In this document: in pieces, positions 18,248 to 27,328 of the stretch
Layout: the number at the start of each line of letters is the position of its first letter
How positions within the stretch are numbered: position 1 is the stretch's first letter
Assembly (NCBI GenBank): GCA_963666865.1
Contig: OY763072.1
Location: forward strand, 2,356,001-2,420,000
Source of the DNA: Bin87 sp963666865
GTDB lineage: Bacteria; Chloroflexota; Dehalococcoidia; Lucifugimonadales; UBA3495
Direction: 5' to 3'
DNA: 64,000 bases
The notes under the pieces: generated by a model
What the model was told of the DNA's origin: nothing
Databases searched by the model: none
What the model saw: the letters and a program-made list of their open reading frames with translations, nothing else
Program-made: the position numbers and the translations under genes

Positions 18248-18332
18248 CGCATATTCACGACAAAACGGCGAATATCGACAACGCCACGGTTCAGCCTGTA
18301 TCAAGAGAAGGTTGCCGGATTTCGCTGACTTC

Positions 18333-18361
18333 CGACAGATTTCGTAATTTGCTGGTATAAT
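18333..18361 (+). promoter_or_regulatory. Putative extended -10 promoter of the aminotransferase
   Basis: A perfect TATAAT (18356-18361) preceded by TGG gives an extended -10 (TGGTATAAT). The -35 near 18333 (CGACAG) is weak, as is usual with extended -10 promoters. The start codon is about 50 nt downstream of the predicted transcript start. Confidence 0.55.
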
Positions 18362-18419
18362 ATTGTGTGTTGTGTCAACATCTGACACCCAAATTAGTAT
18401 TCTTCCAGGAGCTTCCCCG

Positions 18420-19535
18420 ATGACCTTGACCAAAATTGAACCCCAGAACCTGCGCACCCCCGGTCCCACGCCTATCCCCGACGACATCGTCGAGGAAATG
18501 TCGTTGCCCATGATCAACCACCGGGGACCGGAGTTCAAAGAGCTGATCGAGGCCACCACCGCCGGATTGAAACAGGTCTTCATGACCACCAACGACCTCT
18601 ATATCCTGACGTCCAGCGGCACCGGCGCTTTGGAAGCCGCAGTGGTCAACACCCTGTCTCCCGGTGACAAGGTTATCGCCGCCACCGCCGGTTCCTTCGG
18701 CGACCGGTTTGTGCAGATCGCCGAAGGGTACGGCGCGGACGTCACTCGCATGGACTTTGAGTGGGGCGATGCCATAGATCCGGACGCCATCCGATCCGAA
18801 CTGCAGAAAGACCCTGCCATAAAAGCCGTCCTGGTGACACATAACGAGACCTCCACCGGCGTCACCCACGACCTGGAGTCCATCGCGAGGGTGGTAAAAG
18901 GCGAATTCGATAAGCTGCTGCTGGTGGACGCGGTCAGCAGCCTCGGTTGCATCCCGCTCCCGGTTGACGGCTGGAACTGTGACCTGGTGGCAACCGGCTC
19001 CCAGAAGGGCTTTATGATCCCGCCGGGCCTGGCCTTCATTAGTATCAGCGCCCGTGGCTGGGAAGCCTACCAGGACGCCAAAATGCCCCGGTTCTATTTC
19101 GACCTGATGGCCGCCGAGCGTTCTTTGGTACGCGGTCAAACTCCCTGGACTCCAAACGTGGCCTTGCTCTACGGCCTGCGCCTGGGCTTGGACCGCATTC
19201 TGAACGAGGGGCTTGAAACGGTGTACGAGCGCCACGCCGCCGTCGCCGAGTATTGCCGCGCCGGCGTCAAGGCGCTGGGTCTTCAACTCCTCGCCAACGA
19301 CGAAACCCGCGCCTCCAACACCGTCACTGGCGTAAAGATGCCCGAGGAGATCGACGGCGGCAGGTTCATGGCTATGATGCGTGAGGAAGAGGGCGTGGTG
19401 CTGGCCGGCGGACAGGGCAAGCTCACCGGCCACTGCTTCCGCATCGGACACCTCGGTTGGGTTACCAAAGAAGATATCGCCGAGGTTCTGGAGGCCCTGG
19501 AACGGGTGCTGCCCAAGGTCGGTTTCAAGGGTTAA
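18420..19535 (+). CDS. PLP aminotransferase, alanine-glyoxylate/serine-pyruvate type
   Basis: A 371-residue class V, fold-type I aminotransferase. The N-terminus shows the family motif RTPGPTPIPDDIVEEM and NHRGPEFKEL; LTSSGTGALEAAV holds the phosphate loop, LLVDAVSSLG the PLP-contacting Asp, and Lys196 in GSQKGFMIPPG is the Schiff-base lysine. It likely transfers an amino group from alanine or serine to glyoxylate; a purine-catabolic or serine-glyoxylate role is equally possible. The ATG at 18420 with AGGAG upstream is preferred to one at 18363, which would lie at the predicted transcript start. A family A palindrome follows. Confidence 0.92.
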   Translation: MTLTKIEPQNLRTPGPTPIPDDIVEEMSLPMINHRGPEFKELIEATTAGLKQVFMTTNDLYILTSSGTGALEAAVVNTLSPGDKVIAATAGSFGDRFVQIAEGYGADVTRMDFEWGDAIDPDAIRSELQKDPAIKAVLVTHNETSTGVTHDLESIARVVKGEFDKLLLVDAVSSLGCIPLPVDGWNCDLVATGSQKGFMIPPGLAFISISARGWEAYQDAKMPRFYFDLMAAERSLVRGQTPWTPNVALLYGLRLGLDRILNEGLETVYERHAAVAEYCRAGVKALGLQLLANDETRASNTVTGVKMPEEIDGGRFMAMMREEEGVVLAGGQGKLTGHCFRIGHLGWVTKEDIAEVLEALERVLPKVGFKG

Positions 19536-19554
19536 CCAGACCGCGACCAATAGG

Positions 19555-19582
19555 GTAGGGGCGAATAATTATTCGCCCCTAC
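19555..19582. repeat. 28-bp palindrome, family A, core AATAATTATT
   Basis: Perfect palindrome identical to 5175-5202 and 55334-55361. It lies between the aminotransferase stop and the coiled-coil gene. Confidence 0.95.
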
Positions 19583-19596
19583 GTGTATTCGCAACC

Positions 19597-20058
19597 ATGT
19601 CTTCCAACTCGCAATTGCAGCAGGCTATGGCGGCTTTGCGTCTGTCGCTGGCCGAAATTCGCCACAAAGAGGAACAGCTCGACGCCTCCATTAACCAGTT
19701 CCGCACCCAACTGCTGCGATTGCCGCGGCAGACCATATACGGCCGCGCTCCGCTGGATATGGCGTTGTCCGCCATGGGCGAAATCGAGGAACGCTTACGG
19801 GACGCTGAGGACAACCGCCGGCGTTTGCTCACGGTCAAAAAAGCGGCGTTGGACGAACTGGCCGCCCTGGAGTCGGTCCAGCAAGTTGACGAAGCGCGAA
19901 AAGCTCTGGCGCAACTCAGGCAACAGTTTGGTCGTCAACCGGCATCCGAAGATGCCGCCGCCGAAATCCGCCGCCTGGAACAGTTCATCGCCCAGCACAG
20001 CCGGCGCGCGGAACAGACCATCACCGCCAACTTCGAGGAGCGACGCAGCCAGAATTGA
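19597..20058 (+). CDS. Small coiled-coil protein of unknown function
   Basis: A 153-residue hydrophilic protein, nearly all alpha-helical. Heptad-like stretches are at about 5-40 and 60-140, with Leu and Ala at core positions and abundant Glu, Arg and Gln. No catalytic motif, signal peptide or membrane segment is visible. The ATG at 19597 is the first after the palindrome; there is no good ribosome site, so the start is moderately uncertain. The family is not recognised. It lies between an aminotransferase and argJ and may be cotranscribed with either. Confidence 0.65.
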   Translation: MSSNSQLQQAMAALRLSLAEIRHKEEQLDASINQFRTQLLRLPRQTIYGRAPLDMALSAMGEIEERLRDAEDNRRRLLTVKKAALDELAALESVQQVDEARKALAQLRQQFGRQPASEDAAAEIRRLEQFIAQHSRRAEQTITANFEERRSQN

Positions 20059-20181
20059 CAATCGGCCCAAGTTGGCTGCCTCCGGCGGCCCTGCATCACG
20101 CCGTGCGTCCATTCGCTGCGTCCTATGGTATATTTATCCGGCATTTTCACGCCAATCAAGGTCACCAGGAGCTCCCACACC

Positions 20182-21408
20182 ATGCCCGGCAGCGAAGATA
20201 TTGTTGCGATCCCCAACGGCACCATCACCGCCCCTCAGGGTTTTTCCGCCGGCGGCGTTTTCATCGGCCTGAAGACCCGAGGCGAGGACAAGCTGGACCT
20301 CGCTATGCTGGTGTCCGACGCCCCCTGCTCCATCGGCGGCGTGTTCACTACCTCGGCCATCCGATCTGCGACGGTTGACCTGGACCGAGAGCGAGTGGCC
20401 CGTGGTCAAGCCTCCGCGCTCATCGTCAACGCCGGCATCGCCAATACCTGTGTCGGCCCGCAGGGCTACAAGGATGCCGAGGAGATGACCCGCTTGGCTG
20501 CCGAGCAGTTGGGCCTGACCGCCGAGGATGTACTCGTGTGCAGCACCGGCGTTATCGGAGTCGAGCTGCCCATGTCGCTGATCCGTTCCGGAGTTACCCA
20601 GATCGAACTGAACTCCGACGGCGGTAACCAACTGGCCCGCGCCATGATGACCACCGATACCCACCCCAAGGAGACTGCGGTTTCCTTCACCGCTTCGACC
20701 GGTCAGACCATCACCATCGGGGGGGTTGCCAAGGGTTCAGGCATGATCCACCCCAACATGGCCACTATGCTGTCCTTCGCGGCCACCGACGCCGCCGTTG
20801 ACCCCGGTTTCCTGCAAACCACCGCCAAAGCCGTGGCCGACGAAACCTACAATATGCTGACCGTGGACGGCGACAGCAGCACCAACGACACGTTCCTGGC
20901 CTTCGCCAACGGCCAGGCCGGCAATCCGACGATTGATGACCGCTCTCCTGATGCCGACTTGTTCCGGCGCGCCTTGCATCAAGTTTGCTCGAATCTCACC
21001 CGTATGCTGGCGCGGGACGGCGAAGGCGCAACGCGGTTGATCACTGTGGAAGTGGATGGCGCCCGCAGCGATACCGATGCCCGAAGGGCTGCTCTGACCA
21101 TCGCCGGCAGCAATCTTGTCAAATCGGCAGTGTACGGCGCTGATCCCAACTGGGGACGCCTGATGATGGCGCTGGGCCGCAGCGGCGCCGAGGCCGTCGA
21201 GGAGAAAGTAGATCTGTTCGTCAACGGTGTCTGCATCATGGAGGCCGGAACTCCCATCCCGTTCCATCGCGACGCTGTGGTCGCGCTGATGTCCAGCGAG
21301 CAGGTGGATTTTCGGGTCAGCCTGAACCTTTCCGACGGCGCAGCCACCGCTTACGGGTGCGACCTCACCGAGCAGTACGTCATCATCAACAGCGCTTACA
21401 CGACGTAG
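20182..21408 (+). CDS. argJ: Bifunctional ornithine acetyltransferase/N-acetylglutamate synthase
   Basis: A 408-residue enzyme that transfers acetyl from N-acetylornithine to glutamate, and may also use acetyl-CoA, running the cyclic arginine pathway. The self-cleavage and nucleophile site is Thr195 in KGSGMIHPNMATML. Other family landmarks are IVNAGIANTC, CSTGVIG and DPNWGRLMMALGRSG. The start at 20182 (GGAGC 10 nt upstream) fits the family N-terminus; an in-frame ATG at 20125 would add 19 residues unlike the family. It ends 1 nt before argB, a typical arginine operon arrangement. Confidence 0.95.
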   Translation: MPGSEDIVAIPNGTITAPQGFSAGGVFIGLKTRGEDKLDLAMLVSDAPCSIGGVFTTSAIRSATVDLDRERVARGQASALIVNAGIANTCVGPQGYKDAEEMTRLAAEQLGLTAEDVLVCSTGVIGVELPMSLIRSGVTQIELNSDGGNQLARAMMTTDTHPKETAVSFTASTGQTITIGGVAKGSGMIHPNMATMLSFAATDAAVDPGFLQTTAKAVADETYNMLTVDGDSSTNDTFLAFANGQAGNPTIDDRSPDADLFRRALHQVCSNLTRMLARDGEGATRLITVEVDGARSDTDARRAALTIAGSNLVKSAVYGADPNWGRLMMALGRSGAEAVEEKVDLFVNGVCIMEAGTPIPFHRDAVVALMSSEQVDFRVSLNLSDGAATAYGCDLTEQYVIINSAYTT

Positions 21409-21409
21409 T

Positions 21410-22195
21410 ATGTCGCCCATCGTAGTTAAAATCGGCGGCAGCACGCTGGGGGGAAACGATACGTCCCTGCAGGATCTGGTTGCCCTCCACGCTGCCGGGA
21501 AACCCGTTGTGATCGTGCATGGCGGCGGCAACGTTATCAGCGAATGGATGCAGCGGCAGAATCTGGCGCCTAACTTCGTTAACGGGTTGCGGGTCACTGA
21601 CGCGCCGTCGCTGGACATTGTGGTGGCGGTGTTGGGTGGCCTGGTCAACAAGGAACTCACCGCTCAGATGCAGCGGTTGGGAGCTCCCACCATCGGCATC
21701 AGCGGCATGGACGGTTGCCTTCTGCAGGCCAGGGTCGCTAATCCGGACCTGGGCTATGTGGGTGAGGTGACCGCCGTGGACCCCGCGCCGGTCAACGCCA
21801 TCGTATCCGCCGGCTTCATCCCCATGGTATCCCCCATCGCGGTGGATGTAACTGTTGCCAGTGACCACGCCGGACAACCCCTCAACGTCAACGGAGATAC
21901 CGCCGCCGGCGCCCTGGCCCACGCCCTGAAAGCCGAGCGCATCATCTTCCTCACCGACGTGGCCGGAGTGATGGACAACGGCGGTCGCGTGATACCCCGC
22001 CTGGATGCCCGGGGCGCGGAGGCGCTGCGCAGTTCCGGCGTCGCCCGGGGCGGGATGCTGCCGAAACTGGCGGCCTGTCTTGACGCCCTCGCCGATCGCG
22101 CCGTGCCCAGCGCCCACATCATCGACGGGCGGGAACCCGGCGCATTGAAGGAATGTGTGGAAGGAAAACCCATCGGCACGCGGATTACCGCATAA
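21410..22195 (+). CDS. argB: Acetylglutamate kinase
   Basis: A 261-residue amino-acid-kinase-fold enzyme that phosphorylates N-acetylglutamate, the second step of arginine synthesis. Motifs: VVKIGGSTL (ATP-binding Lys), VIVHGGGNVIS, NGLRVTD, VNGDTAAGALAHAL and a terminal FLTDVAGVMDNG. It starts 2 nt after the argJ stop. It lacks the long N-terminal helix of arginine-inhibited hexameric forms, so feedback inhibition by arginine is less likely; that is inference. Confidence 0.95.
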   Translation: MSPIVVKIGGSTLGGNDTSLQDLVALHAAGKPVVIVHGGGNVISEWMQRQNLAPNFVNGLRVTDAPSLDIVVAVLGGLVNKELTAQMQRLGAPTIGISGMDGCLLQARVANPDLGYVGEVTAVDPAPVNAIVSAGFIPMVSPIAVDVTVASDHAGQPLNVNGDTAAGALAHALKAERIIFLTDVAGVMDNGGRVIPRLDARGAEALRSSGVARGGMLPKLAACLDALADRAVPSAHIIDGREPGALKECVEGKPIGTRITA

Positions 22196-22214
22196 AGCGT
22201 CGCACCGGAAAAAC

Positions 22215-22242
22215 GTAGGGGCGGGTTTCAAACCCGCCCCTG
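22215..22242. repeat. 28-bp palindrome, family A variant, core GGTTTCAAAC
   Basis: The outer arms are the family arms, with the last base changed (CCCCTG). The hairpin is recentred: AGGGGCGGGTTT pairs with its complement around one base. It lies between the argB stop and the convergent gene at 22272. Confidence 0.85.
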
Positions 22243-22271
22243 TCCACAAGGGAACAGCGTCCTTGGGAACG

Positions 22272-22736
22272 TCAGGCGGCAATGAGGTCCTTCGCCTTCG
22301 CCTCGGATACCAAGTCGCCTTCGCTCTGCAGATGGGCCACGATGGCGTCGCTGGCGGCCTGCACCAATTCAGAATCCAAATTGGCTGCCGCTTCGGGGTA
22401 GCCGGCCTCAGCCAGGTAAGCTCCAGTCTGCTCGCGCAGAACCTGCAGGGAAAACTCCATTTGCGCGGCGCTTTCCATCATCCCTTCAGGGTAATCGACG
22501 TGGGAGCCGCCAGCCCCCAGCTTGTCATAACCGCCCTTGTGCCAGTGCCCACGGGATCCATGGGGGTCGAAGCGGATGATTTCAACGCCGTTCACGTCCA
22601 CCCCGAACGTGGGGCCGCCAAACTTGGCTTTCAGACAGCGCAGCGGCCACAGGTACATGGTAACGTCGCCCGACTTGCTCAACGGGCGCACCATCACCCG
22701 ACCCAGATAAGACTCGCCGTCAATCATAGTAGCCAT
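22272..22736 (-). CDS. Hypothetical protein, 154 residues
   Basis: I do not recognise this family. The protein is soluble and slightly acidic, without signal peptide. The N-terminal half is beta-like (GESYLGRVMVRPLSKSG, VDVNGVEIIRFDPHG) and contains a His/Gly-rich stretch, HGSRGHWHKGGYDKLG (about 59-74), which could bind metal or a nucleotide. The C-terminal half (about 85-154) is helical and Ala/Glu-rich. The ribosome site AAGGAGG, 8 nt before the ATG, is strong, so the gene is probably expressed. It is convergent with argJB. Confidence 0.75.
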   Translation of the reverse strand: MATMIDGESYLGRVMVRPLSKSGDVTMYLWPLRCLKAKFGGPTFGVDVNGVEIIRFDPHGSRGHWHKGGYDKLGAGGSHVDYPEGMMESAAQMEFSLQVLREQTGAYLAEAGYPEAAANLDSELVQAASDAIVAHLQSEGDLVSEAKAKDLIAA

Positions 22737-22915
22737 TCCAATTTCCTCCTTCAGTCACTTTGCAGTCGGGACAGTTAAACCATCTGACCTGCCCCGGCGT
22801 ATAGTAGCATATATCGTCGTCATCCTGCCGGATGCTTATTCCGTTTCGTTGTCACCGCATGATCGACAGCAGGTCGGGTATGTTGCCGCCACGCGAAAGA
22901 GAAGTGAGTAACGCC

Positions 22916-24334
22916 ATGATGTTTTCTACCAAACGCGCGGTCGCTCCGTTCGTGCTGATCCTCGGGTTGTTTCTGGGGACCGCAATTGCCGCGTGCGGTC
23001 AGAGCGCAGCGCCGGCCGCCCCCTCGGCCGATTCAGCGCCCACGATGCCACCGCCGGCGACGGCAGCCGCCGCGGCTGCGCAACCCGGCGATCAGCCAAC
23101 TCCAAGCAACGGAGGCCCGGCTGCGAACACCACTGGCGCGACCTCGGAATCCACGACATCCACGACCGAAGCAACGGAACCTGCCGCGTCGTCCACGACT
23201 ACCCAACCGGCTACCGATGCGGAAATTGCGGATCGCGCCAGGGTGCTCGTCAATATAGAGCACATCCCCCAGGTGGACGGGATCGACGCCTGGCTGAACA
23301 CAGACATGGAGCTTTCCATCGGCGATCTGGTCAGCGAGGGCAACGTTGTCCTCGTCGATTTCTGGACCTATACCTGCGTCAACTGCCTCCGCACCCTCCC
23401 GTTCTTGCGCGACTGGTGGGCGCGATACGAGGACGACGGGCTGGTGATCCTGGGCATCCACACCCCCGAGTTTGAGTTCGAAAAAGACTATGACAACGTG
23501 GCAGAAGCCCTTGGCACCCACGAAATCGGGTGGCCCGTGGCTCAGGATAACCGCCGGGTAACGTGGCGCAATTTCGAAAATCGTTACTGGCCGGCCAAGT
23601 ACCTGTTCAACAGCCGTGGCGAGATGATCTATTCTCATTTCGGGGAAGGCAAATACGGCGAAACGGAGCAGCAGATCCGCAGCGCCTTGGTGGAAGCTGG
23701 CGCCGACCTCAGTGACGACCCCCTCGACCTCCCGGAGGACCAGATCCGCGACGCCGCTTTCCAATCGGCCTGGATCGCGGGTCATGCCCAGGTTACACCG
23801 GAGTTATACGCGGGTTGGGAACGTAACTTGGGAGTGGCGCGCGCTGGACGCCACCCTTACGTCGCTCAGTACGAAGAGTATTTCGAATCCATCCCCTTCG
23901 GCGTGGAGAACGCCACCGGAGTGATTGACGTGATGGTCCCGCAGGACCTCCAGTCGCACCTGCTCTACTTCCAGGGCCAATGGTCGGTGGAGCCTGAGCG
24001 GATCCGTCACGCCCGTACCACCGAGAACCTTGAGGACTATCTCGCCCTCAACTACGCGGCCAAGAGCGTCAACGCCGTTTTGACCTCCGACTCCGGGGAG
24101 CCGTACCAGGTTATTGTCACGGTGGACGGCGCGATGCTCACGCCCGACAATGCCGGCGCCGATATCCAGTGGGACGAAAACGGCTATTCATACATACTGG
24201 TGGATGAACCCAGAATGTACGGTATCGTGGACAATCCCCAATACCTCCCCCAGTCGGTCCTCACGATGCGCTCTAACTCAGATGATTTCGGACTGTTCGC
24301 CTTCACCTTCGGCGTCTATGCGGAGGGGCCTTAG
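22916..24334 (+). CDS. Thioredoxin-like lipoprotein with DipZ-type C-terminal domain
   Basis: A 472-residue exported thiol-redox protein. A lipoprotein signal (hydrophobic VLILGLFLGTAIAAC) would anchor it to the membrane by its Cys. A 90-residue Ala/Pro/Thr-rich linker follows. The thioredoxin/TlpA-like domain (about 120-270) has the active site CVNC in FWTYTCVNCLRTLPFL, a form seen in DipZ-type proteins. The C-terminal part (about 285-472) resembles the beta-sandwich domain of mycobacterial DipZ. It probably reduces or exchanges disulfides outside the membrane. The ATG at 22916 is chosen because it begins a normal signal peptide; a frame back to 22832 has none. It abuts the next redox lipoprotein. 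Confidence 0.85.
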   Translation: MMFSTKRAVAPFVLILGLFLGTAIAACGQSAAPAAPSADSAPTMPPPATAAAAAAQPGDQPTPSNGGPAANTTGATSESTTSTTEATEPAASSTTTQPATDAEIADRARVLVNIEHIPQVDGIDAWLNTDMELSIGDLVSEGNVVLVDFWTYTCVNCLRTLPFLRDWWARYEDDGLVILGIHTPEFEFEKDYDNVAEALGTHEIGWPVAQDNRRVTWRNFENRYWPAKYLFNSRGEMIYSHFGEGKYGETEQQIRSALVEAGADLSDDPLDLPEDQIRDAAFQSAWIAGHAQVTPELYAGWERNLGVARAGRHPYVAQYEEYFESIPFGVENATGVIDVMVPQDLQSHLLYFQGQWSVEPERIRHARTTENLEDYLALNYAAKSVNAVLTSDSGEPYQVIVTVDGAMLTPDNAGADIQWDENGYSYILVDEPRMYGIVDNPQYLPQSVLTMRSNSDDFGLFAFTFGVYAEGP

Positions 24335-25267
24335 ATGGTGCCACGAAATTTTTTGATCATCGCGTTCGCCTTTGCCCTGATTTCGGCGGTTGCGGCATGT
24401 TCCAATTCTGTAGTGGAACCATCGCCCGCTGCTACCCCGGTAATCCAGGTGCCCACCGTTGACCCCGCCGACAACGCCATCCAATCACATCTGGCCACCA
24501 AGGTATTGGATGTGGGGAACCAGCGCGTCGCTTTTCTCCTGAACACTCAAAAGGCTTTGATCGACGCTCCCCAGGTGCAAATCTCCGTTGCCCACGCCGG
24601 GACTGCGGAACCCATCGCCCAGCTTACGGCCAATTACAACCCATGGCCCTACGGCGTGCGCGGTTCATATGCCGCGCTGGTCGAATTTCCCGCTGCTGGC
24701 AAATATCAATTGACGGCGGAACCCGTCGGCGGCGAGGTCTCCGGCCAGGCGCTGATTGACGTTGAAGTCCTCGCCGAGTCGCCGGTCCCATCCATCGGCG
24801 ACACGCCGCCGAGCAGCGAGACCAAAACGCTGGGCGACGGCATCGCCGTGTTCGACCTCACCACGGACTTTGAGCCGGACGAGGAGCTTTACCAACTGTC
24901 CGTGGCGGACGCCATAGAGGCTCAGCAGCCTACCGTGATTGTTTTCGCCACGCCCGCCTTCTGCACCAGCCCAACTTGCGGGCCTCAGGTGGACACCGTC
25001 TCTGAACTTCGCGCCGCTCATCCCAGCCAGGCCAACTACATCCACGTCGAGCTGTACGACAACCCCGAGGAGATCCAGGGCGACTTGAGCCGCGCCCGAC
25101 TGGTGCCGGCCGCCGATGAATGGGGCTTCACTCGCATACCGGGGTGGACCAACGAGTCCTGGGTGTTCGTCCTGGACAGCGAGGGCGCCGTCCACCAGCG
25201 GTTTGAGGGCTATGCCACGCTGACCGAACTGGAACAGGCGCTATCCGACGTGAGTAGGGGCGAATAA
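24335..25267 (+). CDS. Thioredoxin-fold lipoprotein with CxxxxC site
   Basis: A 310-residue lipoprotein: signal peptide FLIIAFAFALISAVAAC with lipobox Cys22. A beta-rich domain (about 50-150) precedes a thioredoxin-like domain (about 175-305), in which VIVFATPAFCTSPTCGPQ carries two Cys spaced by four residues, as in the SCO/peroxiredoxin-like group. FVLDSEGAVHQRFEG is the typical strand pair after it. It starts on the base after the upstream stop, so it is coupled to the DipZ-like gene and may work with it in extracytoplasmic redox or metal delivery. Its last codons (S-R-G-E-stop) are supplied by a palindromic repeat. Confidence 0.8.
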   Translation: MVPRNFLIIAFAFALISAVAACSNSVVEPSPAATPVIQVPTVDPADNAIQSHLATKVLDVGNQRVAFLLNTQKALIDAPQVQISVAHAGTAEPIAQLTANYNPWPYGVRGSYAALVEFPAAGKYQLTAEPVGGEVSGQALIDVEVLAESPVPSIGDTPPSSETKTLGDGIAVFDLTTDFEPDEELYQLSVADAIEAQQPTVIVFATPAFCTSPTCGPQVDTVSELRAAHPSQANYIHVELYDNPEEIQGDLSRARLVPAADEWGFTRIPGWTNESWVFVLDSEGAVHQRFEGYATLTELEQALSDVSRGE

Positions 25268-25281
25268 TCATTCGCCCCTAC
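25254..25281. repeat. 28-bp palindrome, family A, core AATAATCATT, overlapping a gene end
   Basis: Family arms with one asymmetric core base. The first 14 bases form the end and TAA stop of the lipoprotein gene at 24335-25267. Same core as the copy at 50097. Confidence 0.95.
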
Positions 25282-25306
25282 GTTTTCCGCGCCAGGTCAC
25301 CCAGGG

Positions 25307-26302
25307 TTACAGGACGTGATAAAGCATCCGGTGATCGCGTAGCACATCCTGGGCGAAGTCGTTTTCCACCTCGCGCCACACCGAGTGGATATGATTGGCC
25401 TCGTTCTGGATGTTGTCGAACTCCACTATGAACTGTCCGCCGTGGATGCGGTAGTAGTGGTCCCGGCTCCGGTCCAGCCCGCCGGCCCACACCAGGCGGA
25501 AGTCGTCAAGGCCGGACTCGCGGATCGCGGCCAGCCGCTGTTCCGCCACCGGTGCCGGCGCGCCGTTGACATACTCCGCGATGAGCGTCATCAGGATTTC
25601 CTGCTGGGTTCCGTTCATGTCGCGGGCGGCCAGACCTTCATCGTCGTGGATCGCCTGCTTGCTGGCGTTATACCCCAGGATGTCCCAGGGAGCCTTGTCG
25701 TGGATCACCGCCTTGCCGCGCTGTCCGGCGTCAAGAGACCCGATCAGCTCGATGGCCAGATCCTCGCGCCGGCCCAGAATGCGCAGTCCCTCTTTGGAAC
25801 CTTTGCGCACCTCGGCTGGGTTTGCGCCCAGGAAGAACGGCGTGACCGCGAGAACCTGGTCGCCCCAGACGCTGTAGTGTACGGACAAGTGGTGTCCTTC
25901 CACGCGCCAGCCCCAGGGATCCGCTCGGCCCGGGTCGCCGAAGACCGTCCAGTAGTACAGCTCCGGATCGCGCACGAATGTGATCTGTCCCCATTCCTCT
26001 TCCAAGGGTCCCAGAACATCCTCGTGCTCGATGATCAGCCTGGCTTGGCGATTGGAATCTTCGGTCAGCCCGGTCGCCAGCAACTCCATGGCCAGGTTGC
26101 GCTGGGGTTGCGTCATGTCGCGCAGGGGCAGGCCATGACGGTTCAGCGGCGGGTAGTACCAGAAGATACGCTCGCCGTCCATATAATGATAGGTGGCCTT
26201 CGCCCGCTGCTCAGCGTCCAGGCTCGCCAACCAGCGCCGGGCTGAATCCACCATCGCGGCGGATACGTGGGCGTGAGGATGCGTGTACCGACCCGTTACC
26301 AT
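25307..26302 (-). CDS. DUF3500 family protein
   Basis: A 331-residue protein matching DUF3500 over its whole length. Landmarks are YYPPLNRHGLPLRDM, LGRREDLAIELI and the His-containing WGWRVEGHHLSVHYS (about 136-150). No signal peptide is visible. The function is not established; the conserved GHHLS/H pattern suggests metal binding, by inference. It starts at 26302 and is divergent from pyrF, with a 165-bp gap. Confidence 0.88.
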   Translation of the reverse strand: MVTGRYTHPHAHVSAAMVDSARRWLASLDAEQRAKATYHYMDGERIFWYYPPLNRHGLPLRDMTQPQRNLAMELLATGLTEDSNRQARLIIEHEDVLGPLEEEWGQITFVRDPELYYWTVFGDPGRADPWGWRVEGHHLSVHYSVWGDQVLAVTPFFLGANPAEVRKGSKEGLRILGRREDLAIELIGSLDAGQRGKAVIHDKAPWDILGYNASKQAIHDDEGLAARDMNGTQQEILMTLIAEYVNGAPAPVAEQRLAAIRESGLDDFRLVWAGGLDRSRDHYYRIHGGQFIVEFDNIQNEANHIHSVWREVENDFAQDVLRDHRMLYHVL

Positions 26303-26467
26303 CTCGGATGACCTCCTGCCAAAACTGTGAAATGTCTTTGGCCGCAGTGTAGGTAAGCCTTGCGAGGGGTGTCAAGGACGCTCGTGGCGACCCGACCGCG
26401 TGCAGTGGCGGCACATAGTCCTATCGGTCTATAATTTACTCATACTCAAGCGTCCGGATAATTTCAG

Positions 26468-27328
26468 ATGCCTACCTTTACCCAACGGCTTCTCAACGCC
26501 AGCGAAACCGCTCAAAGCCTCCTGTGCATTGGTTTGGACATAGACCCAAAGCAGTTGCCCACGGCAGATCCGGGCGAGTTCAACCGGGCAATCATCAGCT
26601 CCACCGCAGACTTGGTGTGCGCCTACAAGCCCAACCTGGCTTTTTACGAAGCGCTGGGCATACCGGGTATGCGCATTCTGGAGGCGACCCTCACCCACAT
26701 CCGCGACACCGCCCCCCATTGCATAATCATCGGCGACTGCAAGCGGGGCGACATCGATGTTTCGGCCAACGCTTACGTCACCGCGATGTTTGATGTCTGG
26801 GGTTTCGACGCAGTAACGGTCAATCCCTGGGGCGGAATGGACACCGTCGAGCCGTGGCTCAAGTACCCGGAACGGGGCGCTTTCATTTGGTGTCGTGGCT
26901 CCAACCGAGGCGCCGCCGATTTGCAGGACCTGCCGATCAGTGGCATGGGGAACCTCACCCAGCCAGCCTATCTGCGGCTCGCCCGGCGTACCCAACAACG
27001 TGCCACCCAGGGTAACCTCGGCGTGGTGGTTGGAGCGACTGCGCCTCACCAGTTGGCCTCGGTGCGGGAGGTCTGTCCAGAACTTCCCATACTCATTCCC
27101 GGTGTGGGTACCCAAGGCGGGGACTTGGATGAGTCAGTGCGTTACGGGGTGGATGATGAGGGCCGTATGGCTATCATCAACTCGTCACGCGGCATCATCT
27201 ACGCGTCTTCGGGTGACGATTACGCCGCTGCCGCACGCAAGGCCGCCGGCAACCTGCGGGATAACATCAACCATACCTTGGATGACATGGGCTTGGGATG
27301 GCATCAGAAATCAAACCCTCCGACCTGA
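26468..27328 (+). CDS. pyrF: Orotidine 5'-phosphate decarboxylase, long (type 2) form
   Basis: A 286-residue TIM barrel that converts OMP to UMP, the last step of pyrimidine synthesis. The active-site tetrad region is DCKRGDID (Asp90, Lys92, Asp95). Other ligands are in CIGLDIDP and YKPNLAFYEALG. At about 280 residues it is the longer form found in mycobacteria, myxobacteria and Chloroflexota rather than the 230-residue enterobacterial one. It overlaps the DUF951 gene by 31 nt in another frame and heads a three-gene operon with DUF951 and an MFS transporter. Confidence 0.95.
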   Translation: MPTFTQRLLNASETAQSLLCIGLDIDPKQLPTADPGEFNRAIISSTADLVCAYKPNLAFYEALGIPGMRILEATLTHIRDTAPHCIIIGDCKRGDIDVSANAYVTAMFDVWGFDAVTVNPWGGMDTVEPWLKYPERGAFIWCRGSNRGAADLQDLPISGMGNLTQPAYLRLARRTQQRATQGNLGVVVGATAPHQLASVREVCPELPILIPGVGTQGGDLDESVRYGVDDEGRMAIINSSRGIIYASSGDDYAAAARKAAGNLRDNINHTLDDMGLGWHQKSNPPT

